The notes under the pieces were generated by a model, which saw only the letters and a program-made list of their open reading frames with translations, made no database searches and was not told the origin of the DNA. The position numbers and the translations under genes were made by a program. Positions 25,764-34,339 of a stretch of 64,000 nucleotides of DNA are shown piece after piece. Source of the DNA: JAOUGY01 sp963785075 (GTDB lineage: Bacteria; Actinomycetota; Acidimicrobiia; Spongiisociales; ZC4RG35). The stretch covers positions 62,001 to 126,000 of the forward strand of contig CAWATW010000003.1 in NCBI GenBank assembly GCA_963785075.1, read 5' to 3'. The first letter of the stretch is position 1, and the number at the start of each line of letters is the position of its first letter.

Positions 25764-27464
25764 ATGAAGCGTGCGGACGGCAGCGTCGGCCGTGGGCCGG
25801 GGCCAGTGTTCGGGGCGGTGATCGCCGTGGCGACCATGGTCGCTGTGGTTGCGGTCGTCGCGCGCCCATCCGGGCCGCCAGCCTCGACCTCGAACGGAAC
25901 GTTGTTGGAACCGCCCACCGAGCCGTCTTCGAGCCGGGCTCCGCTCGCTCAGCAGTCGGGACTCTCCACGGGAGCAGGCCCCTCACCCGAACCGGTCGGA
26001 TCCACTTGGAGCGTCATCCTCGCAGCGTTGCCCGACGGGACACCCTTCGAAGTCCACCTCTATCGGATGTCGCAACGGTCGATAGAGGTCGAGTCCATCA
26101 GTGCCGCCATCGTGATCGAAGGAACGGATGGCTCCTCCGACCGGTTCCTCTCCACCAGCTTCCGACGGGGCGCTTCGGCCGCAGGCGAGGTGAGCTTCGA
26201 AGCGGGCGACTGGATCGTGGGGATCGACGTCGGCGACGAAACGAGATCGTCACTCGGTGACGGCTGGGCGGGGATGATCAGAGATCACATCACCGCAACT
26301 GACGTCAACGGGTATCCAGTCCTCGACCTCCGCCCTCCGTTCCGGTTTGCGCTCGACGACGAGCTGCCGCTCGCCATGGAGGTCTCATTCGGCGATTTCG
26401 TGGTTCGGCGAGGCTGTGGGGATCTCGCCCTCAACTGCAGCGAGACCGGGGCAGTCGAACTGGTTTCGATCGATCGCCTCGTGGCGCCGGCGCCGGAGGT
26501 GGAACTCGAAGAGGCGTGGATCTACTCGACTGCGCCGCGCCCCGCCGACCAGGCCTTCGACCCCGGTCCGTTGACTCCCAGGTGGCGGCCGATCGTCTCG
26601 TGGACTGGTGAGGAGTTGATCGTCTACGGAGGACGACAGGACGACTACCCACAGCGGCTCACGGATGGCGCGGTCTTCGATCCGAGCACGGGTGCTTGGC
26701 GTCTCATGCCGGAGCCGCCTGAGGGGACCGGGTCCACCGTCGGTGGATGGGTGGAGGAGAACATGGTGGTCCTCTCCGACGACGTGACCATGGCGTTCGA
26801 TCCCCGCACGATGAGCTGGACACCAATCGCCGGCGGTGTCCCCGGCGTCACCGACGTGGTGTACGACGGCGAGCGGTTCGTGGCTTGGGGTGAAGGCGCG
26901 TTCGCGCTCGATGACGGCTCCGACTCGTGGACCGAGATCAAACCGCTCCCCGAGGACCTCGACGACTCGCAGCGCACACTGCGCGCCACCGAAGGTCGGG
27001 TCTACGCCCTCGGGGCTTGGGAGACCACGTGTCGTGAATTCCTGCAGTGGCGCCTCGACGGCGACAGATGGGTGTCTCTGCCAGAGCGCCCACCGCCCCC
27101 GTCCGAGCATGCGCCGTGCAACTTTCCTCGCGACTCGGCCGTGGTTGCGGGCAACCTGCTCAGGTGGGAGAACCGCGAACACTACGCGGCGCTCTACGAT
27201 GCTGCAACCGACCGATGGCGCCCGGTCCCACCGCCCCCGATCGGGGAATGTGAAGGGGGCTCGGGCTTCGTTCGACTCGACAACCGGCTGCTCGTGTACT
27301 CCTGTGGCAGCGCCGCCATCCTGGATCTCGGAACGTTCAGGTGGCGCGAACTCGGTGTGCCCGGATGGATCTACGACGGCAACGCCGTGTGGACCGGGAC
27401 CGAGGTGTTGGCTTGGTCGGGCTCGGAAGTACTCGACGCCTGGCGTTGGACACCGCCGGACTGA
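25764..27464 (+). CDS. Membrane-anchored Kelch-like beta-propeller protein
   Basis: From ATG 25764 a 566-residue protein has a basic N-terminus and a membrane anchor at about 13-34 (PVFGAVIAVATMVAVVAVVA). A Ser/Pro-rich linker, a 150-residue beta domain and C-terminal Kelch-like repeats (about 310-566) follow, including VFDPSTGAWRLMPEPP, AFDPRTMSWTPIAG and LYDAATDRWRPVPPPP. Such repeats form propellers for binding. The open frame begins at 25614; GTG 25743 is another possible start. It is convergent with the next propeller gene (10 bp apart). The function is unknown. Confidence 0.75.
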   Translation: MKRADGSVGRGPGPVFGAVIAVATMVAVVAVVARPSGPPASTSNGTLLEPPTEPSSSRAPLAQQSGLSTGAGPSPEPVGSTWSVILAALPDGTPFEVHLYRMSQRSIEVESISAAIVIEGTDGSSDRFLSTSFRRGASAAGEVSFEAGDWIVGIDVGDETRSSLGDGWAGMIRDHITATDVNGYPVLDLRPPFRFALDDELPLAMEVSFGDFVVRRGCGDLALNCSETGAVELVSIDRLVAPAPEVELEEAWIYSTAPRPADQAFDPGPLTPRWRPIVSWTGEELIVYGGRQDDYPQRLTDGAVFDPSTGAWRLMPEPPEGTGSTVGGWVEENMVVLSDDVTMAFDPRTMSWTPIAGGVPGVTDVVYDGERFVAWGEGAFALDDGSDSWTEIKPLPEDLDDSQRTLRATEGRVYALGAWETTCREFLQWRLDGDRWVSLPERPPPPSEHAPCNFPRDSAVVAGNLLRWENREHYAALYDAATDRWRPVPPPPIGECEGGSGFVRLDNRLLVYSCGSAAILDLGTFRWRELGVPGWIYDGNAVWTGTEVLAWSGSEVLDAWRWTPPD

Positions 27465-27474
27465 GCCTGGCACC

Positions 27475-29307
27475 TCACGGCAGTCGGGGTGCCACCACGT
27501 CGCCCTCGGACTCGACGGTCCCGACCAGGTCGAACCACTGCGGCGAGCCGGTCTCGATCACCTGGGTGCAGTCGGCGCATTCGAGGTCGATGATCCACAC
27601 CGTCGTCGGTGGTGATGCCGGCTCCTGTGGCATCGCCGCCAGCACGAGCCGTCGCCCGTCGAAGTCGTGGATTTCGACATAGGGCCGTTGCTCGGTCCCG
27701 ACGGGGACCCGCAACACCTCGCGATCCCGATCGGTGACAACCAACTCGGGCAGGTCGAACGGAGCGATCGGGCCCCCGGCCTCGTCACGTTCCACGGTGC
27801 TCCAGTCGGGATCCTCGATCGTCGCCGTGCGCTCCCCGACGGTGAAGGCCTCGCCGTCGAGCGTGCGCGGTCCGATCGGTGGATCGACCTGGACTCCCGT
27901 CTCCAGCTCGTGCCAGGAGGCCGCCCCGCCGAGCGGACGGACGCCCATCACGTGTCGATCTCCGACCATGGCCACGTCGACGACGACGATGTCGGTCATG
28001 GGCAGGGGAACTTCGGTGGTTCCGGCCGGGGTGATCCACAGGACGCCGCCGCCGCCGTCCTGGACTGCCACGAGCCCTTTGTCGCCGTCCCAGGCGGTGT
28101 TGCGGCCCGCGAACGAGAATGGGATCCAGGCAAGGGTTCTTCCCTGATCGTTGGTGATGCGATCGAACGAACCGGTGATCCATTGGGTGTCGTCGAGGGT
28201 GAGGGGGGCGAGGGGAATCAGACGTTCGAGCGGCGCGATCGAGACGAACGGTCCGTCGTCACCGAGACCGATACCGAACACGGTGGTCGGCCCGGCCGCG
28301 GTGTTCGCAGGGCCAGGCTCGACCGACCCCCAGGTTCGGTCGACGGAGAGAGCCATCGGTGTACCCCCGGGTTGGAGCGACAGCACGAGCATCGGTCCGC
28401 CCGCGGATCCAGCGGCGGCTTGTGTTGTGGTGACGACGACACCATCGAGGAACGGATCAGCCGAGATCGGTCGCGTTCCGGGCGGCAGCTGCCACTCGAT
28501 GCCAGAACCGTCGGCACCGGTCAGCGTCACCGAGCCCTCCGTGAGGCCGATCCGGCGACCGTCGGGCAACGGGCGAAGCTCGGATCGACGCTGCTCGGAC
28601 ACCAACTCCCCGTCCACGGTGGCGACCGAGATCCACTGGACACTTGCGAATCCGACATCCGAAGGAAGCACATCCGTCAGGCCGGCCCAGATCACGCCCT
28701 CGGCGTCGATCGCAAGTAGGGCGCCGTCCAGGTCGACGTCGAGGGGCAAGGTCCAGGCTGTTGAACCGTCGAGGTCCAGTGCTCGCAGCTGCGACCCTCC
28801 TGAACCAGTGCCACCGATGATCACGCCGGCGTCGCTGGCGACCAGTGATGAGGCCTCCATGTCGTCCCAGCGAGCGATCGGTTGGGCTTCCACGCCGATC
28901 GAGGTGAGGCTGTTGCGATCGAGAACGAGCCCCTCGCCCGACGGTCCCACGGCGACACAGCACGGATCGACCAAATCGAAGAGTGGCGTGATTGCCTCCG
29001 TGAACATCGGAAGTGCCGCGGTCCCCACCGCTACCGGTTCCTGCGTTATCGAGTCGACCTCGGCAGTCGTGGTTTCGGTCACGGCAGACGTCGGCGGTGT
29101 GGCGTCGGTGGCGACGGGTGCCTCGGTTTGAGATGGGAATCCAAACACTGCGACACCGATCCACACCGCTGCGACGCCGGCGACGGCCGGCACCAAAGCC
29201 GCCGTGCGGCGACGTCTGCGAACAGACTCGATCGGGTCGAGTGGCATGGAACGGTGTGCCGTTCGAACGTCGACGGCAGCCTGACGGGCGATCTCGTCGA
29301 GGTTCAC
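27475..29307 (-). CDS. Membrane-anchored propeller-like protein cotranscribed with an ECF sigma factor
   Basis: A 610-residue protein. A short cytoplasmic N-terminus (about 1-36) with EIARQAAVDVRTAHRSMP is followed by a membrane segment (about 38-57, AALVPAVAGVAAVWIGVAVF). A Thr/Glu-rich linker then precedes a large extracytoplasmic beta-rich domain with repeats such as DAEGVIWAGLTDV. GTG 29307 overlaps the sigma-factor stop by 4 nt. The position suggests an anti-sigma or sensor role, although no zinc-finger motif is visible in the N-terminus. Cysteine pairs (DPCCVAV, CADC) may form disulfides. Confidence 0.75.
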   Translation of the reverse strand: MNLDEIARQAAVDVRTAHRSMPLDPIESVRRRRRTAALVPAVAGVAAVWIGVAVFGFPSQTEAPVATDATPPTSAVTETTTAEVDSITQEPVAVGTAALPMFTEAITPLFDLVDPCCVAVGPSGEGLVLDRNSLTSIGVEAQPIARWDDMEASSLVASDAGVIIGGTGSGGSQLRALDLDGSTAWTLPLDVDLDGALLAIDAEGVIWAGLTDVLPSDVGFASVQWISVATVDGELVSEQRRSELRPLPDGRRIGLTEGSVTLTGADGSGIEWQLPPGTRPISADPFLDGVVVTTTQAAAGSAGGPMLVLSLQPGGTPMALSVDRTWGSVEPGPANTAAGPTTVFGIGLGDDGPFVSIAPLERLIPLAPLTLDDTQWITGSFDRITNDQGRTLAWIPFSFAGRNTAWDGDKGLVAVQDGGGGVLWITPAGTTEVPLPMTDIVVVDVAMVGDRHVMGVRPLGGAASWHELETGVQVDPPIGPRTLDGEAFTVGERTATIEDPDWSTVERDEAGGPIAPFDLPELVVTDRDREVLRVPVGTEQRPYVEIHDFDGRRLVLAAMPQEPASPPTTVWIIDLECADCTQVIETGSPQWFDLVGTVESEGDVVAPRLP

Positions 29308-29831
29308 AGTGCCACCTCCAGGGTCTTGGCGAGAGAAGCCCGTGCATGGGCGAGAGAGTTCTTCACGGTGCTCTCCGAGATGTCGAGGATGCGGGCGATG
29401 TCGACGACGGCGAGATCTTCGAGATAGTGGAGTGCGACGACCTCCCGCTGGCGCGTCGGCAACGCTCGGACCGCCTGCCAGAAGCGCTCGTTGTGCGGCT
29501 CGAGCTCGGGGAAGGCGGTGTGGCCCATCCCGGCGAAACGACTCAGTGCCCTCGCCTCGGCTCCGAGCCTGCGAAGACCCGACCGTGCCAGGTTCATTGC
29601 GACCACCCTCACCCATCCGGCGGGACTCTCGAAGTGGGCTACTTCGCCCCAATTGCGATGGGCGCGAAGGAACGCCTCTTGTGCGATGTCTTCGGCGCCG
29701 TGCCGGCTCCCGGTCAGCGTGTATACGAGTCCGACGACCGGTCGATACTGGGAGCGATAGAACTGGTCGAAGTCCTGCGTGAACGGTTCGGGTCCGGCAG
29801 GTCGATCTGACACGAATCTCCTCGTGGTCAT
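29304..29831 (-). CDS. ECF sigma factor (SigE-like)
   Basis: A protein of about 175 residues. Region 2 is FDQFYRSQYRPVVGLVYTLTGSRHGAEDIAQEAFLRAHRNW and region 4 is LPTRQREVVALHYLEDLAVVDIARILDISESTVKNSLAHARASL. ATG 29831 (TTRRFVSDRPAGPEP) is preferred; the frame extends to 29930 through the 52-bp repeat, which is unlikely to be coding. It is coupled to the propeller-like membrane protein. No strong Shine-Dalgarno sequence is visible at the start. Confidence 0.88.
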   Translation of the reverse strand: MTTRRFVSDRPAGPEPFTQDFDQFYRSQYRPVVGLVYTLTGSRHGAEDIAQEAFLRAHRNWGEVAHFESPAGWVRVVAMNLARSGLRRLGAEARALSRFAGMGHTAFPELEPHNERFWQAVRALPTRQREVVALHYLEDLAVVDIARILDISESTVKNSLAHARASLAKTLEVAL

Positions 29832-29906
29832 CGTTGCGGCTCGCTCGTGGGACTCATACTGATAGAACGCACGACGACCCGCACGAGGTCTATGCAATGC
29901 CAACCG

Positions 29907-29958
29907 GTTCTGTGGGCGGTGGTCCGCCATTCTGGCGGACCTTTACCCTGGGTTTGGG
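29907..29958 (-). repeat. 52-bp palindromic repeat, copy 2 (inverted)
   Basis: Stem GGTCCGCC (29921-29928), loop ATTCT, GGCGGACC (29934-29941). The minus strand matches 48 of 52 bases of 23947-23998. It lies in the divergent spacer between the sigma-factor gene and argC. Confidence 0.8.
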
Positions 29959-29972
29959 ATCGGCTGGCGGGC

Positions 29973-29990
29973 TATGCGCATATGCGTATA
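29973..29990. promoter_or_regulatory. ArgR-type operator and -10 of argC
   Basis: TATGCGCATATGCGTATA is an 18-bp near-perfect palindrome (one mismatched pair). A 23-bp block around it (29972-29994) is identical to 45282-45304 upstream of argR. TATACT (29987-29992) overlaps it, so a bound repressor would block the promoter. Confidence 0.8.
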
Positions 29991-30016
29991 CTGCACGGTT
30001 TCCGGGAGGACGGTCT

Positions 30017-31042
30017 TTGGGATACACGGTGGCGGTGCTCGGCGCATCCGGGTACGCGGGCGGAGAAGTGGTTCGGTTCGTCGATGGTCACGACGGGCTC
30101 GACCTCGTGCATCTCGGGGCCCACAGCAAGGCCGGGGGAGTGTTGGGTGACGTGCACCCGCATCTCGCCGGCGGCCACCGTCCGCTCGGATCGCATGACC
30201 TCGATGACATCCCTGATGTCGATCTCGCATTTCTCGCCCTTCCCCACGGGGCGTCCTGGGAGCTCGCACATGAGCTCGCGGCCAGGGGTAGCAAGGTGGT
30301 CGATCTGGGAAGCGACTACCGGCTCGACACCAACGACCGGTACGCCGCCGCGTACGGGAGCGACCACCCGCTGCCAGGCGAGCTCGCGGCGTGGCGCTAC
30401 GGGCTCCCAGAGCTCTTCGACCTGACCGGGGCCGACCGGGTCGCGTCGCCCGGCTGTTATCCGACCGCCGTGCTGCTGTCGATCGTGCCGCTGATCGCTG
30501 CGGGTCTGGTCCAGCCCGGCACCATCGTGGCGGACTGCCTCTCGGGGGTGTCAGGGGCTGGACGCTCGCTCAAGGAGGACCTGCTGTTCGGGGCCGTGGC
30601 CGAAGGTGTCCGTGCCTACGGCGTGACGACCCATCGGCACCGACCCGAGATCGAGATGGCGATCGAACAGGCGACCGGCACGAGTTTCCCGGTCGTGTTC
30701 ACCCCTCACCTCGTTCCCATGCAACGCGGAGAGCTGGCGACCGTCACCGCCCGGGCCGCCGACGGCGTCGGTCAGGGCGACCTCCGCGACGCGTTGCGCT
30801 CCGCCTACTCCGATGCGGCGTTCGTCGACGTGATCGACGGCCCTCCTCAGACCCGGTGGGTCGTGGGGTCCAATCGGGCGCTCGTCACGGCCTTCTTCGA
30901 CGACTCGACGGGGATGCTCGTCGCTCAGGGTGCGATCGACAACCTGGTCAAGGGTGCGGCCGGACAGGCGGTCCAGGCCGCCAACGTGATGCTGGGGCTT
31001 CCGGAAGGCCAAGGGCTTCCGATCTCGGGCTGGATGCCATGA
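30017..31042 (+). CDS. argC: N-acetyl-gamma-glutamyl-phosphate reductase
   Basis: ArgC (341 aa) makes N-acetylglutamate semialdehyde with NADPH, the third step of arginine synthesis. VAVLGASGYAGGEVVRF is the nucleotide-binding start, ASPGCYPT contains the catalytic Cys147, and HRHRPEIEMAIEQ is the conserved His region. TTG 30017 follows GGGAGGA by six bases; the longer frame from 29834 would translate the operator and repeat. argJ overlaps by 4 nt. This first gene is behind the predicted ArgR operator. Confidence 0.96.
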   Translation: MGYTVAVLGASGYAGGEVVRFVDGHDGLDLVHLGAHSKAGGVLGDVHPHLAGGHRPLGSHDLDDIPDVDLAFLALPHGASWELAHELAARGSKVVDLGSDYRLDTNDRYAAAYGSDHPLPGELAAWRYGLPELFDLTGADRVASPGCYPTAVLLSIVPLIAAGLVQPGTIVADCLSGVSGAGRSLKEDLLFGAVAEGVRAYGVTTHRHRPEIEMAIEQATGTSFPVVFTPHLVPMQRGELATVTARAADGVGQGDLRDALRSAYSDAAFVDVIDGPPQTRWVVGSNRALVTAFFDDSTGMLVAQGAIDNLVKGAAGQAVQAANVMLGLPEGQGLPISGWMP

Positions 31043-32235
31043 CCGGCGTCGACCAAGCTGTGCCGGTGACAGTCATCGAAGGGATCACCGCCGCCGCCGG
31101 ATTCCGCGCCGCCGGAGCCGCCATCGGCATCAAGAAGACCGGTGCCCACGACATCGCGCTCGTCGCAGCCCATCAGCCGGTCCCCGCTGCGGCGGTGTTC
31201 ACCACATCTCTTGCCGCCGCGCCACCGGTGCAACTCGGCCGCCGGCGGCTGCAGACCGGCACGGTCCAGGCCGTCATCATCAACTCGGGAATCGCCAACG
31301 CCGGGACGGGAGATCCCGGATTGGCGGACGCGATGGCAGTGGGCGCCGCCGTCGCGGAGCAACTCGGGTGCGACGAGGACGATGTGTTGGTGTGCTCCAC
31401 CGGAGTGATCGGACCGCGGATTCCCGTCGATCGGATCGTGCGCTCGGTTCCTGCCCTCGTGTCCGATCTCGACGTGGACCGGTCGCACGCCGAGGCCGCC
31501 GCTCGCGGGATCATGACGACCGACAGCGTCCCGAAGCAGGCTGCCGCCGAAGGCGGCGGTTGGGTGCTCGGCGGCATGGCCAAGGGTGCCGGCATGATCC
31601 GGCCCGACATGGCCACCATGCTCGCCTACATCACGACCGACGCCGTACTCGACGCAGGCACGATGGGTCCGATGCTCAAGGAGGCGGTGGACGTCACCTT
31701 CAACTGTCTCAACGTCGACGGTTGCCAGTCGACGAACGACACCGTTCTCCTGATGGCTTCAGGTGCCTCCGGCGCGGAACCCGATCCTGGACTGTTCTCC
31801 GCCGCATTGGAGGCCGTATGCGGAGATCTGGCGATGCAGATGGCCCAGGACGCCGAAGGCGCCTCGAAGGTCGTCTCGATCGAGGTGTCGGGCGCTGCAG
31901 CGGACTCGGAAGCGCGGCGGTTGGGGATGCAGGTGGCCGATTCGGCTTTGGTTCGTTCCGCATTCCATGGTGCCGATCCGAACTGGGGTCGAGTGTTGGG
32001 GGCACTCGGCGCCGCCGGTGTTCCTTTCGACCAGTCCCGGGTCGAGATCGCATTCGCCGGGGTCACCGTGTGTCGAGGCGGGATGGCGGTCCCCGTCGAC
32101 GAGGAAGGACTGAGCAAGATGATGCAGTCTGACTTCGACGTGGCCGTCGTCGTTGGAGACGGCCCGGGTACGGCGAGGGTGGTCACCACGGACCTCACGC
32201 CCGACTACGTCCGCTTCAACTCGGATCGGTCATGA
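31039..32235 (+). CDS. argJ: Glutamate N-acetyltransferase / amino-acid acetyltransferase (ArgJ)
   Basis: ArgJ (398 aa) transfers acetyl from N-acetylornithine to glutamate, recycling the acetyl group; some forms also use acetyl-CoA. The autoprocessing motif KGAGMIRPDMATML places the nucleophile of the beta chain at Thr193. The rest is typical, including NCLNVDGCQSTNDTV, ADPNWGR and the C-terminal DYVRFNSDRS. The start overlaps argC and the end overlaps argB, each by 4 nt. Whether it is monofunctional cannot be told from sequence alone. Confidence 0.96.
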   Translation: MTGVDQAVPVTVIEGITAAAGFRAAGAAIGIKKTGAHDIALVAAHQPVPAAAVFTTSLAAAPPVQLGRRRLQTGTVQAVIINSGIANAGTGDPGLADAMAVGAAVAEQLGCDEDDVLVCSTGVIGPRIPVDRIVRSVPALVSDLDVDRSHAEAAARGIMTTDSVPKQAAAEGGGWVLGGMAKGAGMIRPDMATMLAYITTDAVLDAGTMGPMLKEAVDVTFNCLNVDGCQSTNDTVLLMASGASGAEPDPGLFSAALEAVCGDLAMQMAQDAEGASKVVSIEVSGAAADSEARRLGMQVADSALVRSAFHGADPNWGRVLGALGAAGVPFDQSRVEIAFAGVTVCRGGMAVPVDEEGLSKMMQSDFDVAVVVGDGPGTARVVTTDLTPDYVRFNSDRS

Positions 32236-33137
32236 CCACCGGACACTCGTCGCCGAGCGCCGCGAAGGCGCGAATCGCCAACTCGATGGGCAAGGCGTCG
32301 ATTCTCATGGAGGCGATGCCATACATCCAACGCTTCCGGGGCGAGGTGGTCGTGATCAAGTACGGCGGATCCACCATGGAGGACCCGGCGCTGCAACACT
32401 CATTCGCCGGCGACATCACGCTTCTGCACACGGTGGGGATCCTGCCGGTGATCGTGCATGGTGGAGGACCGCAGATCTCCGAGGCGATGGCGCGGGAAGG
32501 TGTCGAACCCGAGTGGGTCGATGGCCTGCGCGTGACGGACGAGGCGACGATTCGTGTGGTGCAGAAGACCTTGATCGGCGAGGTCAACGCAGACATCGTG
32601 AACCTGCTCGGTGGTCATGGTGCCGGCGCAATCGGCATCTCCGGCCTCGACGCCGGTCTGTTCTCGGCTCGTCCGCTCGACCCGCGGCTGGGATTCGTTG
32701 GGGAGATCACCAGGGTCAACACCGATCTCGTCGCCCGCCTGCTCGAGGATGGTCTCGTGCCGGTGGTCGCCCCTCTGGCCCGTGGCGAGGAGGGCGGGGT
32801 CTACAACTGCAATGCCGACACGGCAGCAGCAGCCCTTGCTTCCGCGCTCCAAGCGCGAAAGCTCGTCTACCTCACCGATGTCGAGGGGGTCTACCGGGAC
32901 AAAGACATCCCTGGCTCGCTGATCGCCCGGATGGACCGGGCCAGCCTCGGGGAGCTTCTGCACAGTATCGAAGGCGGGATGCTCCCAAAGCTCAGGTCGG
33001 TCGCCGATGCCCTCGACAGCGGTGTGCGGCGAGCGCACATCCTGGACGGTCGCGTCCAGCACGCCGTATTGCTCGAGATGTTCACGCGCGAGGGCATCGG
33101 GACGATGATGACCCAGGATGGCGATGATCGTGCGTGA
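32232..33137 (+). CDS. argB: Acetylglutamate kinase
   Basis: ArgB (301 aa) phosphorylates N-acetylglutamate with ATP. It shows VVIKYGGSTMED, VIVHGGGPQI, a substrate-binding GLRVTD, VNADTAAAAL-like NADTAAAALASAL, and YLTDVEGVYRDK. The N-terminal 25 residues form the extra helix typical of arginine-feedback-inhibited hexameric enzymes, so allosteric control is plausible. It is coupled to argJ by a 4-nt overlap and is followed 30 bp later by argD. Confidence 0.96.
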   Translation: MTTGHSSPSAAKARIANSMGKASILMEAMPYIQRFRGEVVVIKYGGSTMEDPALQHSFAGDITLLHTVGILPVIVHGGGPQISEAMAREGVEPEWVDGLRVTDEATIRVVQKTLIGEVNADIVNLLGGHGAGAIGISGLDAGLFSARPLDPRLGFVGEITRVNTDLVARLLEDGLVPVVAPLARGEEGGVYNCNADTAAAALASALQARKLVYLTDVEGVYRDKDIPGSLIARMDRASLGELLHSIEGGMLPKLRSVADALDSGVRRAHILDGRVQHAVLLEMFTREGIGTMMTQDGDDRA

Positions 33138-33167
33138 GGCCTGTATGGACCGCGTCCAGGTGGGCTC

Positions 33168-34331
33168 GTGAGCCTCATCGATCGAGAAGCGGACGTCGTG
33201 ATGCAGACATACGGGCGGCTCCCGGTGACGTTTGTGTCGGGTGAGGGGTCGTGGCTCACCGACGACGCCGGCAAGCGGTATCTCGACTGCCTCACGGGTC
33301 TGGCCGTGGTGTCGGTCGGACACGCCAACCCGAGGGTTGCGGCGGCGGTGACCGACCAGATGCAGCGGCTCGTACACGTGTCCAACCTCTACTACACCGA
33401 GCCGATGGTGCGGTTGGCCGAGCGTCTGACGGAGGTGTCCGGGCTCGACAGGGTCTTCTTCGCCAACTGTGGCGCCACGGCCAACGAGGCGGCGATCAAG
33501 CTCGCTCGCCGATGGGGCCAGACCAATCGCGGTGAGCACTGCCACCAGGTCATCTCGCTGCTCGACTCGTTCCACGGGCGTTCCCTGGCCACATTGGCGG
33601 CAACCGGCCAACCCGCCAAGCAGGCCACCTTCGAGCCGCTACCCACGGGGTTCGCCCAGGTGCCTCCAGGCGACATCGACGCCCTCGCAGCAACGATGTC
33701 GGAATCGACGGCCGCAGTCATGCTCGAGACCGTGCAAGGGGAGGGCGGCGTCAACCCCCTGTCCGTCGAGTACCTGCGAGCGGTGCGGGATCTGTGCACA
33801 GATCACAACGTCCTGCTGATCGTCGACGACGTCCAGGCCGGCATGGGCCGGACGGGGTCGTGGTTCTCGTGGCAGCAGCTGGGATTCGAGCCAGATGTCG
33901 CCACCACGGCGAAAGCGCTGGCGAACGGGCTTCCGATCGGGGTCTGCATGGCAACCGACACGGTGGCAAAGGCCTTCCAGAAGGGAGACCACGCCACGAC
34001 CTTTGGAGGCGGACCCGCCGTGTGCGCCGCAGCGCTTGCAGTGATGGACGAGATCGACGATCGGGGTCTTCTCGCCAACTGCCGCGACCGGTCGATCCAG
34101 CTGCAAGAGGAACTCTCCGCCCTGCAAGGGGTCGCCGCGGTGCGCGGTCGCGGGCTTCTGCTGGCTGCGGTCCTCGAGACGGACGGTGCACCCGGTGTGG
34201 CGGATCGGGCGATGGAGAACGGGCTGATCGTGAACGCGGTCAGACCAGACGCCGTCAGGTTCGCCCCGCCGTTGACCATCACGCCCGACGAAGTCGGCGA
34301 GGCAGTGCGCCGGTTTTCGATGTCGCTGTGA
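33168..34331 (+). CDS. argD: Acetylornithine aminotransferase
   Basis: ArgD (387 aa) is a class III PLP aminotransferase converting N-acetylglutamate semialdehyde to N-acetylornithine. Conserved elements: FFANCGATANEAAIKLAR, FHGRSLATLAATGQ, LETVQGEGGVNP, LIVDDVQAGMGRTG, then the PLP lysine in TTAKALANGLPIG, and TTFGGGPAVCAAAL. GTG 33168 begins 30 bp after argB. argF, which usually follows, is absent; a convergent antiporter gene begins 8 bp later. Confidence 0.96.
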   Translation: MSLIDREADVVMQTYGRLPVTFVSGEGSWLTDDAGKRYLDCLTGLAVVSVGHANPRVAAAVTDQMQRLVHVSNLYYTEPMVRLAERLTEVSGLDRVFFANCGATANEAAIKLARRWGQTNRGEHCHQVISLLDSFHGRSLATLAATGQPAKQATFEPLPTGFAQVPPGDIDALAATMSESTAAVMLETVQGEGGVNPLSVEYLRAVRDLCTDHNVLLIVDDVQAGMGRTGSWFSWQQLGFEPDVATTAKALANGLPIGVCMATDTVAKAFQKGDHATTFGGGPAVCAAALAVMDEIDDRGLLANCRDRSIQLQEELSALQGVAAVRGRGLLLAAVLETDGAPGVADRAMENGLIVNAVRPDAVRFAPPLTITPDEVGEAVRRFSMSL

Positions 34332-34339
34332 GGACGGCG

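Noticed and set aside
29834..30016. N-terminal extension of argC
   Set aside because: It would translate the 52-bp repeat and the ArgR operator; TTG 30017 has a good ribosome-binding site and gives a standard ArgC.
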